Source: Dyadobacter luticola (GTDB lineage Bacteria > Bacteroidota > Bacteroidia > Cytophagales > Spirosomataceae). From it: 64,000 nucleotides of DNA. The position numbers and the translations under genes were made by a program. Below, piece after piece: positions 35,356-43,599 of this stretch. Location of the stretch: NCBI RefSeq assembly GCF_005860805.1, contig NZ_VCEJ01000002.1, forward strand, positions 1,658,375-1,722,374, read 5' to 3'. Numbering within the stretch: the stretch's first letter is position 1; each line of letters begins with the position of its first letter. The notes below the pieces were generated by a model. That model was not told where the DNA came from and made no database searches. It saw only the letters and a list, made by a program, of their open reading frames with translations.

Positions 35356-36447
35356 ATGAAACCCGCGTTTCTTTTCCTGCTCAACTTTCTTGCATTCCAA
35401 TCCCTCGCCCAGCAAACCGACCAGATTGAAAAAGCCATGCGGCCCTTTTGGGAAGGCAAAACCATGTACAACGAGTCGGTGATGATGATTTCGAAAGATG
35501 GCGGCGCGCCTGAGGCGAAATTGCTTTTTAAACCCAAACAAATACTTTCCGTGACCGACGCAGGCCTGCAAACGACCTATGTGAAAGGCGTGGACTGGGA
35601 TTATAAAGATGACAAACTGGTGCTTCTGCCGGGTTCCAAGGCAGTTTCTATGAAGTATACCGAGCTCTATCCAGATTCTGCCAAGAAGAGTTTTCCCAAA
35701 CGCGGCGGCGGAAAAGTGCTCTTTGCGGAAGGCGCTTTTTTCCACAACAAACAATTGGCGGTGACTTATACGCACGGTAAAAATGAGTGGGAAGGATTGA
35801 AGCCGGTTTTTCAAAAGGATAACCTGACGGTCGCACTGGATTTGCTAAAACAGAAAAAACCGATGCGCATTTTGCTTTTCGGCGACAGCATTTCGGAGGG
35901 TGCCAATGCCAGCGGGCAGTCCAATGCAGCGCCCAACCTGCCTACCTGGGGCACATTGATCGTGGAAAAATTGAAAAGCTACTACCAGACCAACATTGAA
36001 TTTACGAACACCGCAGTAGGCGGCAAAAACTCGGATTGGGGCCGAGAAACTGTGGAGGAAAATGTGAATGCGTACAGCCCTGACCTGGTAATCATTGCAT
36101 TTGGTATGAACGATGGTACCGGCAAAATGACCGCCGCAAAGTTCAAAGACAACATTCAGGCGATGATCAAAAGTATTAAAGCCAAAAAGCCGGACACCGA
36201 ATTCATCCTCGTCTCAACCATGCTCCCCAACCCTGAATCGATGTTTCTCGGCACCCAGCCCGAGTACACGCAGGTTTTACAGGAACTGACCGAAAAAGGC
36301 ATCGTACTTGTAGATATGACGGCCGTCCACCGCGAACTTTTAAAACACAAATCCTACGAAGACCTGACCGGCAACAACATTAACCACCCGAACGATTTTC
36401 TGATCCGGTGGTATGCGCAGGAGATTGCAGGCGTGCTGATGCCTTAA
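35356..36447 (+). CDS. Secreted SGNH/GDSL hydrolase, two-domain type
   Basis: 363 residues from ATG 35356 (MKPAFLFLLNFLAFQSLAQQ), chosen for its signal peptide. Residues 25-160 form an N-terminal beta domain like that of carbohydrate esterase family 2-type proteins. The SGNH fold follows with catalytic Ser178 in LLFGDSISEG, the glycine in NTAVGGKNS, IIAFGMNDGTG with Asn252, and a C-terminal histidine in NINHPNDF. This fits an exported esterase that removes acetyl groups from glycans, but no specific substrate is shown. Convergent with the esterase gene at 36468. Confidence 0.88.
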   Translation: MKPAFLFLLNFLAFQSLAQQTDQIEKAMRPFWEGKTMYNESVMMISKDGGAPEAKLLFKPKQILSVTDAGLQTTYVKGVDWDYKDDKLVLLPGSKAVSMKYTELYPDSAKKSFPKRGGGKVLFAEGAFFHNKQLAVTYTHGKNEWEGLKPVFQKDNLTVALDLLKQKKPMRILLFGDSISEGANASGQSNAAPNLPTWGTLIVEKLKSYYQTNIEFTNTAVGGKNSDWGRETVEENVNAYSPDLVIIAFGMNDGTGKMTAAKFKDNIQAMIKSIKAKKPDTEFILVSTMLPNPESMFLGTQPEYTQVLQELTEKGIVLVDMTAVHRELLKHKSYEDLTGNNINHPNDFLIRWYAQEIAGVLMP

Positions 36448-36467
36448 AAATGTTGATTTTAAATCGC

Positions 36468-37193
36468 TTACAGATAGAGTTTCACCATCTCCCGCCAGTA
36501 CCTCGGCCGGTGGGCTTCTTCGCCCCAAATGTAAAGTTGGTGGTTTATGCCAATGTAATTGAGTGAGGAGCTGAGCTGCTGGTTATCAGGCAAAAAAGAA
36601 TCTTCTTCGCCGATGACGAGGGTAATGTCCAGCTTCTTCAACTGATCGAGCAGCTTTTCGTCCGAGATACTGGGGACGAAGCGATTAGGCATGTTGTAGT
36701 AAATGTTATCGTCAAAATACCCGTCGAAAAGATCGGCGAAAAAGGGAAGCGGCCGCGTAAGATCATAGCGGGCGCTCATACCCACGATTTTATTAAAAAC
36801 CGTCGGATGTTTCAGGCCAATGTTAACGGCGTGGTAACCGCCCAGGCTGCACCCCGCGGCGATCAAGCCTCTGGTTTTGTTCTGTTTCCTGATAAATGGC
36901 ACCACCTCGTTGAGAATGTAGCGCTCATATTGTATATGCCTAATGATCCGCTGCGGCGGGGGGTTGTCGGAGTAAAAACTTTCCTGGTCCACGCTGTCCA
37001 CGCAGTAAACCTGGATTTCGCCGGTAAGTATCTTGTCACGCATCGCATCCACCACACGCCAGTTTTCCATGTCGTAAAAGTGTGCCGACCTCGTGGGAAA
37101 AAAGATCACCGGCACACCGCGGCTGCCGAACACCAGCAACTCCATATCCCGGTTGAGGGATGGGCTGAACCATTTGTGATATTGTCGTTCCAT
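36468..37193 (-). CDS. Esterase of the alpha/beta hydrolase fold (EstA/esterase D-like)
   Basis: 241 residues from ATG 37193 (MERQYHKWFSPSLNRDMELL); this start avoids the overlap into the upstream SGNH gene that the longer frame would need. Nucleophile elbow AAGCSLGGYHAVNIGL (serine in G-x-S-x-G). An aspartate or glutamate lies in VIGEEDSFLPDNQQLS and a histidine in WGEEAHRPRYWREM. Cytoplasmic, no signal peptide. The family includes carboxylesterases and S-formylglutathione hydrolases. It starts 17 nt after the SGNH gene stop, so it is in an operon with it. Confidence 0.87.
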   Translation of the reverse strand: MERQYHKWFSPSLNRDMELLVFGSRGVPVIFFPTRSAHFYDMENWRVVDAMRDKILTGEIQVYCVDSVDQESFYSDNPPPQRIIRHIQYERYILNEVVPFIRKQNKTRGLIAAGCSLGGYHAVNIGLKHPTVFNKIVGMSARYDLTRPLPFFADLFDGYFDDNIYYNMPNRFVPSISDEKLLDQLKKLDITLVIGEEDSFLPDNQQLSSSLNYIGINHQLYIWGEEAHRPRYWREMVKLYL

Positions 37194-37210
37194 AGACAAA
37201 CCTGGTAGTC

Positions 37211-37813
37211 TTAGTGGCTGAATGTCAATCCCAAACTTTCCCTGATCACGTTTTTCCAAAGCGCATATCCGGCCGGGCTCAGGTGCAGGCCGTCCTGCTC
37301 AAAAAGGTTTTTAGACGGAGCTCCCTGCTCGTCCAGCATACCGGGAAAAATATCGATATAATGCTGGTTCGGGTCCGTGTCAATCACTTCGCGGATCAGC
37401 CGGTTGGTCATTTTGATCTGCGCAATGATCTCCCACCTTTGCAAACTGGGTTTAATGCTGATAAAATAACAAGGTATATCCCCAAATTTGTCCCGGATCC
37501 TGGCGACGAGCTGCCGATAAAAAAGGCATACCTCCTCAGGCTGGGAACCATCGCCCAGGTCATTGTCGCCAGCATAGATCACGATGGTTTTGGCGGAATT
37601 GACCGGCGCCACGATGCGGTCGAAAAACCAGGCGCAGGCTGCGATCGTGGAGCCGCCGAACCCAAGATTTACCGGTTTGATATCCGCAAAATCCGTATAT
37701 AATGTATTCCAAAGCGTCATACTCGAACTTCCGTAGAAGATCGTCTCCGGCTGGTAATCCAATTTACCCGCCTCTTTTTCCACACGTTGCACCTCGTCTT
37801 CGTACCAATTCAT
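37211..37813 (-). CDS. Cytoplasmic SGNH/GDSL hydrolase
   Basis: 200 residues, no signal peptide. FYGSSSMTLW with the catalytic serine (block I), LGFGGSTIAA (block II glycine), IYAGDNDLG with the asparagine (block III) and QDGLHLSPAGYALW with the D-x-x-H pair (block V). These define the SGNH hydrolase superfamily. It is probably an acetylesterase or lipase-like enzyme; the substrate is unknown. First gene of a two-gene unit with the esterase at 36468. Confidence 0.9.
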   Translation of the reverse strand: MNWYEDEVQRVEKEAGKLDYQPETIFYGSSSMTLWNTLYTDFADIKPVNLGFGGSTIAACAWFFDRIVAPVNSAKTIVIYAGDNDLGDGSQPEEVCLFYRQLVARIRDKFGDIPCYFISIKPSLQRWEIIAQIKMTNRLIREVIDTDPNQHYIDIFPGMLDEQGAPSKNLFEQDGLHLSPAGYALWKNVIRESLGLTFSH

Positions 37814-37962
37814 GCCTGTCTGAGATTATTTCCCGGTTTGTGTTTTAAAAAAACCAGGATCTTAAATGAAAGTTACAACCCTAATGTTATCAGGTTATTA
37901 AGAAAGTTATTCCACGGGCGAAAAACACCAGATCCTCTTTTTAAAATGCCATTAAAAAAATA

Positions 37963-37982
37963 AAGCCTCTTCTCAGAGGCTT
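37963..37982 (-). terminator. Terminator of the START-domain gene
   Basis: 8-bp stem AAGCCTCT/AGAGGCTT around TCTC. On the minus strand it is followed by a T-rich run (complement of the A-run at 37953-37960). It lies just past the stop of the minus-strand gene ending at 37986. Confidence 0.8.
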
Positions 37983-37985
37983 GGG

Positions 37986-38654
37986 TCACTTAAAGCTAAA
38001 CTTCACATTCCGGTACTTCGGAAGTTTTACCTGCTCCTTTAATTTCTTAAAAGACTCGATCGGCCCTTCCGCTGCGAATGCATTAACTGCCCAGGCCGGG
38101 ATACTGCCGCCAGGATCGGTATGGAGCCAGTACTGGATTTTCGATTTTCCGGGGCTTAAAGGCGAGACGACCCAATGTCCTTTTGAATCACTGACACGGA
38201 CAATGCCTTTTTTCTCCGGCACCATACCGCTCACGACTGGCCCTTCAATGGTAATAACCTTGCTCACAGGATTTTGCGAGGCTTTTACATGAGCCACAAA
38301 ATCCCGGTTATCCAACGGCCAAGGCAAATCGATCTCCGAATGATAGTACATTTCCGTCGGCGAAACCTTGCGGATCATGGTGCAGCTCTTGGTTTTATAA
38401 ACCCAGTCGGTGCCACCTTCCACATCCAGCAGCAGCGCAGCCACCTGCATCAGCGGCACATCCACCACACATTCGACCCGCAAAGCCTTAATTTTAGACC
38501 CCGGCACTTCCTGCGAGTAAACCGTAATTTCCTCTTTTTTGGTAACCAGCTTCCAATTATCCTGAGCGAAGGCTTCGGACAAGCTCAGCAAAAGCAAAAA
38601 GCAACAAAGTAATCCGGAAAATTTAAATTGATTGTAACAGGAGTTTTTAGACAT
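37986..38654 (-). CDS. Exported START-domain protein
   Basis: 222 residues from ATG 38654 (MSKNSCYNQFKFSGLLCCFL, then a hydrophobic signal ending EAFAQ). The mature part matches the START lipid-binding fold: WKLVTKKEEITVYSQEV, VPLMQVAALLLDVE, YHSEIDLPWPLDNRDFVAHV and IQYWLHTDPGGSIPAWAVN. START domains bind lipids in a deep pocket; in bacteria the ligand is usually unknown. A rho-independent terminator follows. Upstream is the divergent cytochrome b gene. Confidence 0.88.
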   Translation of the reverse strand: MSKNSCYNQFKFSGLLCCFLLLLSLSEAFAQDNWKLVTKKEEITVYSQEVPGSKIKALRVECVVDVPLMQVAALLLDVEGGTDWVYKTKSCTMIRKVSPTEMYYHSEIDLPWPLDNRDFVAHVKASQNPVSKVITIEGPVVSGMVPEKKGIVRVSDSKGHWVVSPLSPGKSKIQYWLHTDPGGSIPAWAVNAFAAEGPIESFKKLKEQVKLPKYRNVKFSFK

Positions 38655-38838
38655 AATCGCGGTCTCTCCCGCCGTCCAGTTAATGATAGGATTTTCCTTT
38701 TCAAGACAACTCAAAACCAAGTTACCCCCAGGGTGTTATTAACTGGAACGAATGAAATTAAGTTTTACGCTTTTTTGCAGCGACCATAAATTCACGGCAA
38801 CTTCATCCCGCAGCCCCCGATAATGCGTATATTGAAGC

Positions 38839-39585
38839 ATGAAAACAGTCAAAGAAAAACATGCTTTGCTGATGCGCTGGACGCACTGGGTCAATTTTCC
38901 GGTGCTGGCGATTATGATATGGAGCGGGCTGCTGATTTATTGGGCCAATGGCGTTTACACGATCAGCATTTTCGGGTACACGGTCTTCAAGTTTTTCCCA
39001 AAAGAATTTTACAAATATTTTGACCTGGGCCGGCACCTTGCCGAGGGGATGGCATTCCACTTTTTCTTTATGTGGTTTTTTGCCATAAATGGGCTTTTAT
39101 ATATCCTTTACACGGTTTTCTCCGGTGCCTGGCGCGAGTTGGTACCACAAAAGAAATCCTTCCGCGAAGCCTGGGAAGTGGTATTGCACGACCTCCATAT
39201 CCGCAATACACTTCCCCCGCAAAACAAATACAATGCTGCACAAAGGATCGCTTATACCGCCATCATTATCATGGGTTTCGGCTCGCTGGTAACTGGCCTT
39301 GCAATCTACAAACCGGTGCAGTTTCACTGGATTACCTCGCTTTGCGGAGGTTATCATTTCGCGAGAATCCTGCATTTCGCTTTGACAATCGGATATGTGC
39401 TGTTTTTTGTGATCCACATTGTGCAGGTCGTGCTGGCCGGATGGAACAATTTCCGCTCGGTGATATCCGGGTTTGAAATTGTGCAGGTAATGTCTGCGAC
39501 TAACACGCCCAACATTTACCCAACACCGCATTCCGACGCAGCTGGCTGTGATGATGAACCTGAAAATAACCCAACCGAAGCCTGA
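38839..39585 (+). CDS. Cytochrome b subunit for a molybdopterin oxidoreductase
   Basis: 248 residues with four main membrane helices. Haem-ligand histidines are visible: MRWTHWVNFPVL, LAEGMAFHFFFMW, and the pair in GGYHFARILHFALTIGYVLF and FVIHIVQVVLAGW. This is the cytochrome b561/thiosulfate-reductase-type family. Its stop overlaps the start of the next gene by one base (TGATG), so the two are translated together and probably form a membrane complex that passes electrons between quinone and the molybdenum protein. Confidence 0.9.
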   Translation: MKTVKEKHALLMRWTHWVNFPVLAIMIWSGLLIYWANGVYTISIFGYTVFKFFPKEFYKYFDLGRHLAEGMAFHFFFMWFFAINGLLYILYTVFSGAWRELVPQKKSFREAWEVVLHDLHIRNTLPPQNKYNAAQRIAYTAIIIMGFGSLVTGLAIYKPVQFHWITSLCGGYHFARILHFALTIGYVLFFVIHIVQVVLAGWNNFRSVISGFEIVQVMSATNTPNIYPTPHSDAAGCDDEPENNPTEA

Positions 39586-40373
39586 TGGAAAACCAGAAAT
39601 CAGCCGAAGAAATCGAGGAAGAGAAGCTGGACCGAAAGCTGAACCGGCGGAATTTCCTGTCATTCGCAACTTTCGCTGCCGTTGGCGCAGCAGCAGTTGG
39701 CGGGTGGAAATGGTTGTATCATGCTGACATTGAGCCGCGTAAAATCACAGGTTTTACCAGAGAACCACTTCGCGATGTGTTGAACAAAAACGAAACATTG
39801 TTCCGGAAGTTTTTTAGTCATGATCATTTGGTCAAAACCTATCCTAAATCGGAGGCGGTAAAAAACGTGCGGATCAATAGCCTGATCGGGCTTGAAAAAG
39901 AGGGTTTTGATGCAGATACCTGGGAGCTCAATGTGCAAAAAAGCAAAGACCAGATCCTGAAATTGAGATTGGATGATTTGAAAAAGCTTCCTAAAACAGA
40001 GATCGTTTTCGACTTTAAATGTGTGGAAGGCTGGGACCAGATACAACATTGGGGCGGCGTGAAATTTGCAGATTTCATGGCGCATTATCAGCTTCATAAC
40101 CAGGCGAAAATGGAATACGTCGGCATGAAAACGCCGAATTCGAAATATTACATTGGAATGGATATGGAAAGCGCGCTGCATCCTCAAACCATTCTGGCCT
40201 ACGAAATGAATGGTCGGCCGCTCACAATCGAGCATGGCGCGCCGCTGCGACTGATTGTCCCGGTGAAATACGGGATTAAAAATCTGAAAAGGATCGGGAC
40301 GATTTCTTTTAGCAACGAGCGCCCGCCGGATTTCTGGGCAAGGCTGGGTTATGACTATTACTCCGGTTTGTAA
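39585..40373 (+). CDS. Sulfite-oxidase-fold molybdopterin oxidoreductase, TAT-exported
   Basis: 262 residues. Twin-arginine motif NRRNFLSFATFAAVGAA (Arg21-Arg22). The molybdenum-cofactor domain carries FDFKCVEGWDQIQHWGG with Cys146 as the likely molybdenum ligand, then HPQTILAYEMNGRPLTIEHG and LRLIVPVKYGIKNLKRI, all typical of the sulfite oxidase/MsrP (YedY) superfamily. MsrP repairs methionine sulfoxide in the periplasm, but the substrate here is not shown. The gene forms a pair with the preceding cytochrome b, similar in idea to YedY-YedZ but with a different membrane partner. Confidence 0.9.
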   Translation: MENQKSAEEIEEEKLDRKLNRRNFLSFATFAAVGAAAVGGWKWLYHADIEPRKITGFTREPLRDVLNKNETLFRKFFSHDHLVKTYPKSEAVKNVRINSLIGLEKEGFDADTWELNVQKSKDQILKLRLDDLKKLPKTEIVFDFKCVEGWDQIQHWGGVKFADFMAHYQLHNQAKMEYVGMKTPNSKYYIGMDMESALHPQTILAYEMNGRPLTIEHGAPLRLIVPVKYGIKNLKRIGTISFSNERPPDFWARLGYDYYSGL

Positions 40374-40382
40374 AACCCTGAA

Positions 40383-41156
40383 TTACTGCACCGTATACCC
40401 GCCATCAATCACAATCGCCTGGCCGGTAATGCCCGGCGCCTGGCCGCCGCACAGAAACACCGCGCAGTTGGCAATTTCCTCAGTCGTGATCAGCCTTTTC
40501 TGCGGCACCAGCGGGTAAATGACTTCTTCCAAAATCTTGTCTTCGGTAATGTTCCGCGTTTTCGCGAGGTCCCGGAACTGGTTCCTGACCAGGGCCGTAT
40601 CCACGTACCCGGGGCAAATCGCATTGACCGTGATCCCCCACTCCGCCCCTTCAAGCGCAGTCACTTTCGTCAACCCGTTCAGTCCGTGCTTGGCACTGTT
40701 ATACGCCGCTTTTCCTGCAAAACCAATCAGCCCGTTGATCGAAGCCATATTGACGATACATCCCGAATGCTGCTTTTTCATGATTGGAAAAACATGCTTG
40801 ATCGCCATAAATGGAGCCGTCAGCATTACTTTGACCATTAATTCAAATTTCTCCACCGGAAAATCCTCCACCAGCGAAACATGCTGCAAACCCGCATTAT
40901 TGATCAGAATGTCAATCCTTCCATATTCTTTTTCAGCGAAATCAATCACGGATTTCAATGCTTCCTCACTGGTCACATTACATTCCTTACCGGTCACCTG
41001 AAAACCTTTTTCTCGCAAAATCGAAGCCTGCTCCTCTGCCTTCGCACCATTCACATCGGTCAAAAGCACACGCGCTCCAAGCTCCGCAAATTTCGAGGCG
41101 ATTGCCAGCCCGATGCCCGAGGCGGCACCGGTGATAATGAGGACTTTATCTTTCAT
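40383..41156 (-). CDS. Short-chain dehydrogenase, 3-hydroxybutyrate-dehydrogenase-like
   Basis: 257 residues. SDR motifs: GAASGIG (10-16), NNAG (86-89), catalytic Ser139, Tyr152 and Lys156, and CPGYVDT. It resembles D-3-hydroxybutyrate dehydrogenase in ASINGLIGFAGKAAYNSAKH and TKVTALEGAEWGITVNAICP. Of the substrate-carboxylate residues of that enzyme, Gln91, Lys149 and Gln193 are kept, but the histidine of proteobacterial enzymes is Asn141. It is the last gene of a four-gene operon with fucosidase-type hydrolases (8-nt gap), so a sugar such as fucose is an alternative substrate. Confidence 0.85.
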   Translation of the reverse strand: MKDKVLIITGAASGIGLAIASKFAELGARVLLTDVNGAKAEEQASILREKGFQVTGKECNVTSEEALKSVIDFAEKEYGRIDILINNAGLQHVSLVEDFPVEKFELMVKVMLTAPFMAIKHVFPIMKKQHSGCIVNMASINGLIGFAGKAAYNSAKHGLNGLTKVTALEGAEWGITVNAICPGYVDTALVRNQFRDLAKTRNITEDKILEEVIYPLVPQKRLITTEEIANCAVFLCGGQAPGITGQAIVIDGGYTVQ

Positions 41157-41164
41157 GGTATTGG

Positions 41165-43591
41165 TCAGTTACGATCGAGGGACAAAGCGACATTTTTACC
41201 ATGCACTTCCAGCATGTTAAACAAACCTTCCGTTTTCGGCTGCACGGGCTTTCCGTTGATCTGCCAGTTTTTGTACTTATTCTTCGGAAAAGCAATTAAG
41301 ACCTTCCAGCTTTCTTTCGTCTGCGTCAAATTCCACTGCTCCGAGCTGCCTGATTTTTTAAAAACAACATCAATCTCATTGTCCCCCACAACCACATTCT
41401 CCAAACTCGCCTCATTCCATTCCGAAGGCATTTGGGGCTGGAAGCGGATCATTTGCTTCGAAGCCTGCGGTTTAATGCCGAAAAATTGCTGCACGATCGG
41501 CACGGCGTAGCTATACACATTCCATGCCTGCGCGATCATCCCGTAGTCGGGCGAAACTTCGTAGATCGAGCCGGGGAGTGCGAAGCTGAATGATTTGGTC
41601 ATGCGTTTCAAATAGCCCAGCGCGGCGTCGGGCTGGCCGTAGTTGTTTTCTGAAATGGCCAAAACGCCCGTCGGCAATGTCATTACCGCACCGGTATAAG
41701 TGAAAACCTTGTTGTTACCCGCTACCGAACTTTCATCTTTCCCGGCCGACTCATCGCGGTCGATGCCGGTAACAAATGCGCCAAAAGGATTTACAAATTT
41801 TGAAGCCGTTTTCAATGCCGCCAATGCTTTCGCAGAATCAGCGATCCCGGTTTCCATCGGGGTGTTGACAACCCAGTTGTGATGCACCACGAAACCTTGT
41901 TTTGCAGAAAGATTTTTACTGATAATGTCCGCTTTGGCAGCTTTCAATTCCGCTACGGCCCAGGGCTTTTTCAATGTATCGGCCCGAACAATCGCATCGT
42001 CGATCAGGCTTGTCGCTTGCTTTGGTGTACCGATAAAATCGGCAAAAGAATTACTTTCCGCTACCCAGAAATCTTTGTTAATCAATGTCCTGAGCTTATC
42101 AGCATTGTTTTGATATTGTTTTGCCAATGTTTGATCACCCATTTCCGCCGCCAGAAATGCAGCGTCGGCAAACGCTTTCTGCGTGTAGGCGGCCACGTCC
42201 GTCATCTCGCTGTTCATCCCGTGGATTTCCATCATACCAAAACCGTCCGGCAGCAGGTTACCATCCTTATCATTTTCTTTGAGCAGCCACGCGAGCCCTT
42301 TTTTGATGACGGGAAAATATTTTTTGAGAAAATTCTTGTCGCCAGTCCACGAGTACACCGTCGCGATCAAAGATGCGAATTGCGGCGTTTCGTTGATGTT
42401 GCCTGGATTGTAAACTGCACCATTTGTAGAAGCTTCGTGCACAATCCGGCCATTTCCGTTGGTCTTTTCAGACAATTTATCCAGCACCGCAATCGTACTC
42501 AAAACCGCCTCCGTCTGCCCCGTCGCGATCAAACCTCTCAATGCATATTCACTATCCGCACCAAACCACCACGGATAATCCGGCGCGCCCGCCGACAAGC
42601 CGCGGCCAAATGCCGGCACATCGCGCATCAGCCAGTCCGTATCGTATTTCACCCACCGGAATGTTTGTTCCAGATTTTTATCCGGGATCGCAAGCTTGGT
42701 TTTCTCTGCCAAAGCTGCGTAGCGCTGTTTCTTGGTTTCCAGCAACTTAGCAGCATTCTTCTGTACTTCTGCAAATGTCTCCTTTGCCTTTTCGGCAGAA
42801 ACATAAGAACCCGAAATTGTGATTGGCAGCAAGACAGTTTCGCCTGCCGGAATGTCAAGCGAATACCCGATCGAAGCCGTAATACCTTTTCCTTTAGGCC
42901 GATAATCACATGAAATGCTGCCTTTCGCGTGTTTTTCAGGTTTGATATTAGAACCGAATGTGACGTACCAATCATTCAAACTATCCTTTACCATCCAGCT
43001 TTGGCTGCTTTCATCCCAGCTCGCAATGTCCTGGCCATCAATCATATTTGTCCGCTCGCCCAGCCATACCGGCCGCAGGTCGCTGTAACCATTGAAATCG
43101 AATGTGATTTTCTGGTCCGTTTCCCCGGTATTGGTAAATGCAAATTCCAGCGCGACGGCCTCTTTTCCATCAGGTACAAATTGCGTCCGCTCGATCACCA
43201 GGTCTTTCAAACCCGTTTTAAAAACATGCTTGTTGGCAAAAGGAAAATTGGTGAAAGTATCCGCCTTCATGAGGCAAACCGACTGATTATCTGAGGTTAC
43301 CGTCGCCACAAAACCATCCATTAGCTTCACCGGATGGTCCCAGATCCCGCCCATTTCACCCGTCACATGCCAGCCGAGTTCCGGAAATGCCCCGTCCTGC
43401 GTACCCACCATGTATACCCGGTCGCCAGCGGTAATGTAGGGCGTGTTCATGTAAACCGATTTTCCGTTAATGTGCTCGACGTCAGTCAGTAGCTTTTGAA
43501 AACCTTCCTGATTTTCGGCTTTTTTCCTGCATTGAAATAAACAGAAACCCAGCAAAAGCAACACAACAAAGCTGCGGGCGATGACCATCAT
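41165..43591 (-). CDS. Six-hairpin glycosidase-like lipoprotein
   Basis: 808 residues. Lipobox CLFQC, Cys21, so it is anchored at the outer membrane or periplasm. The N-terminal ~290 residues are beta-rich. The 300-700 part is an (alpha/alpha)6 barrel: AGAPDYPWWFGADSEYALRG, GRIVHEASTNGAVYNPGNIN, GFGMMEIHGMNSEMTDVAAY and GSIYEVSPDYGMIAQAWN. It resembles amylo-alpha-1,6-glucosidase or GH15/GH116-type enzymes, but no exact family is assigned. The acidic residues in EIHG and in WWFGAD are the best candidates for catalysis. It is in the operon between the GH95 and SDR genes (8-nt gaps on both sides). Confidence 0.8.
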   Translation of the reverse strand: MMVIARSFVVLLLLGFCLFQCRKKAENQEGFQKLLTDVEHINGKSVYMNTPYITAGDRVYMVGTQDGAFPELGWHVTGEMGGIWDHPVKLMDGFVATVTSDNQSVCLMKADTFTNFPFANKHVFKTGLKDLVIERTQFVPDGKEAVALEFAFTNTGETDQKITFDFNGYSDLRPVWLGERTNMIDGQDIASWDESSQSWMVKDSLNDWYVTFGSNIKPEKHAKGSISCDYRPKGKGITASIGYSLDIPAGETVLLPITISGSYVSAEKAKETFAEVQKNAAKLLETKKQRYAALAEKTKLAIPDKNLEQTFRWVKYDTDWLMRDVPAFGRGLSAGAPDYPWWFGADSEYALRGLIATGQTEAVLSTIAVLDKLSEKTNGNGRIVHEASTNGAVYNPGNINETPQFASLIATVYSWTGDKNFLKKYFPVIKKGLAWLLKENDKDGNLLPDGFGMMEIHGMNSEMTDVAAYTQKAFADAAFLAAEMGDQTLAKQYQNNADKLRTLINKDFWVAESNSFADFIGTPKQATSLIDDAIVRADTLKKPWAVAELKAAKADIISKNLSAKQGFVVHHNWVVNTPMETGIADSAKALAALKTASKFVNPFGAFVTGIDRDESAGKDESSVAGNNKVFTYTGAVMTLPTGVLAISENNYGQPDAALGYLKRMTKSFSFALPGSIYEVSPDYGMIAQAWNVYSYAVPIVQQFFGIKPQASKQMIRFQPQMPSEWNEASLENVVVGDNEIDVVFKKSGSSEQWNLTQTKESWKVLIAFPKNKYKNWQINGKPVQPKTEGLFNMLEVHGKNVALSLDRN

Positions 43592-43599
43592 TTCAGCAT

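Noticed and set aside
33942..35537. Long N-terminal extension of the GntP permease (89 extra residues)
   Set aside because: The extension is not hydrophobic, runs through the promoter and first codons of the divergent SGNH gene, and normal GntP length is reached from ATG 35270.
40383..41156. Calling the SDR 3-hydroxybutyrate dehydrogenase without reservation
   Set aside because: Most substrate residues match, but Asn141 differs from the proteobacterial histidine and the operon encodes glycosidases, so only a family-level call is given. Bacillus-type homologues share the asparagine pattern, so this is not proof of a sugar substrate.
42929..43294. Open frames antisense to the six-hairpin glycosidase gene
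   Set aside because: They are contained in the coding region on the other strand and have no signal peptide or domain.
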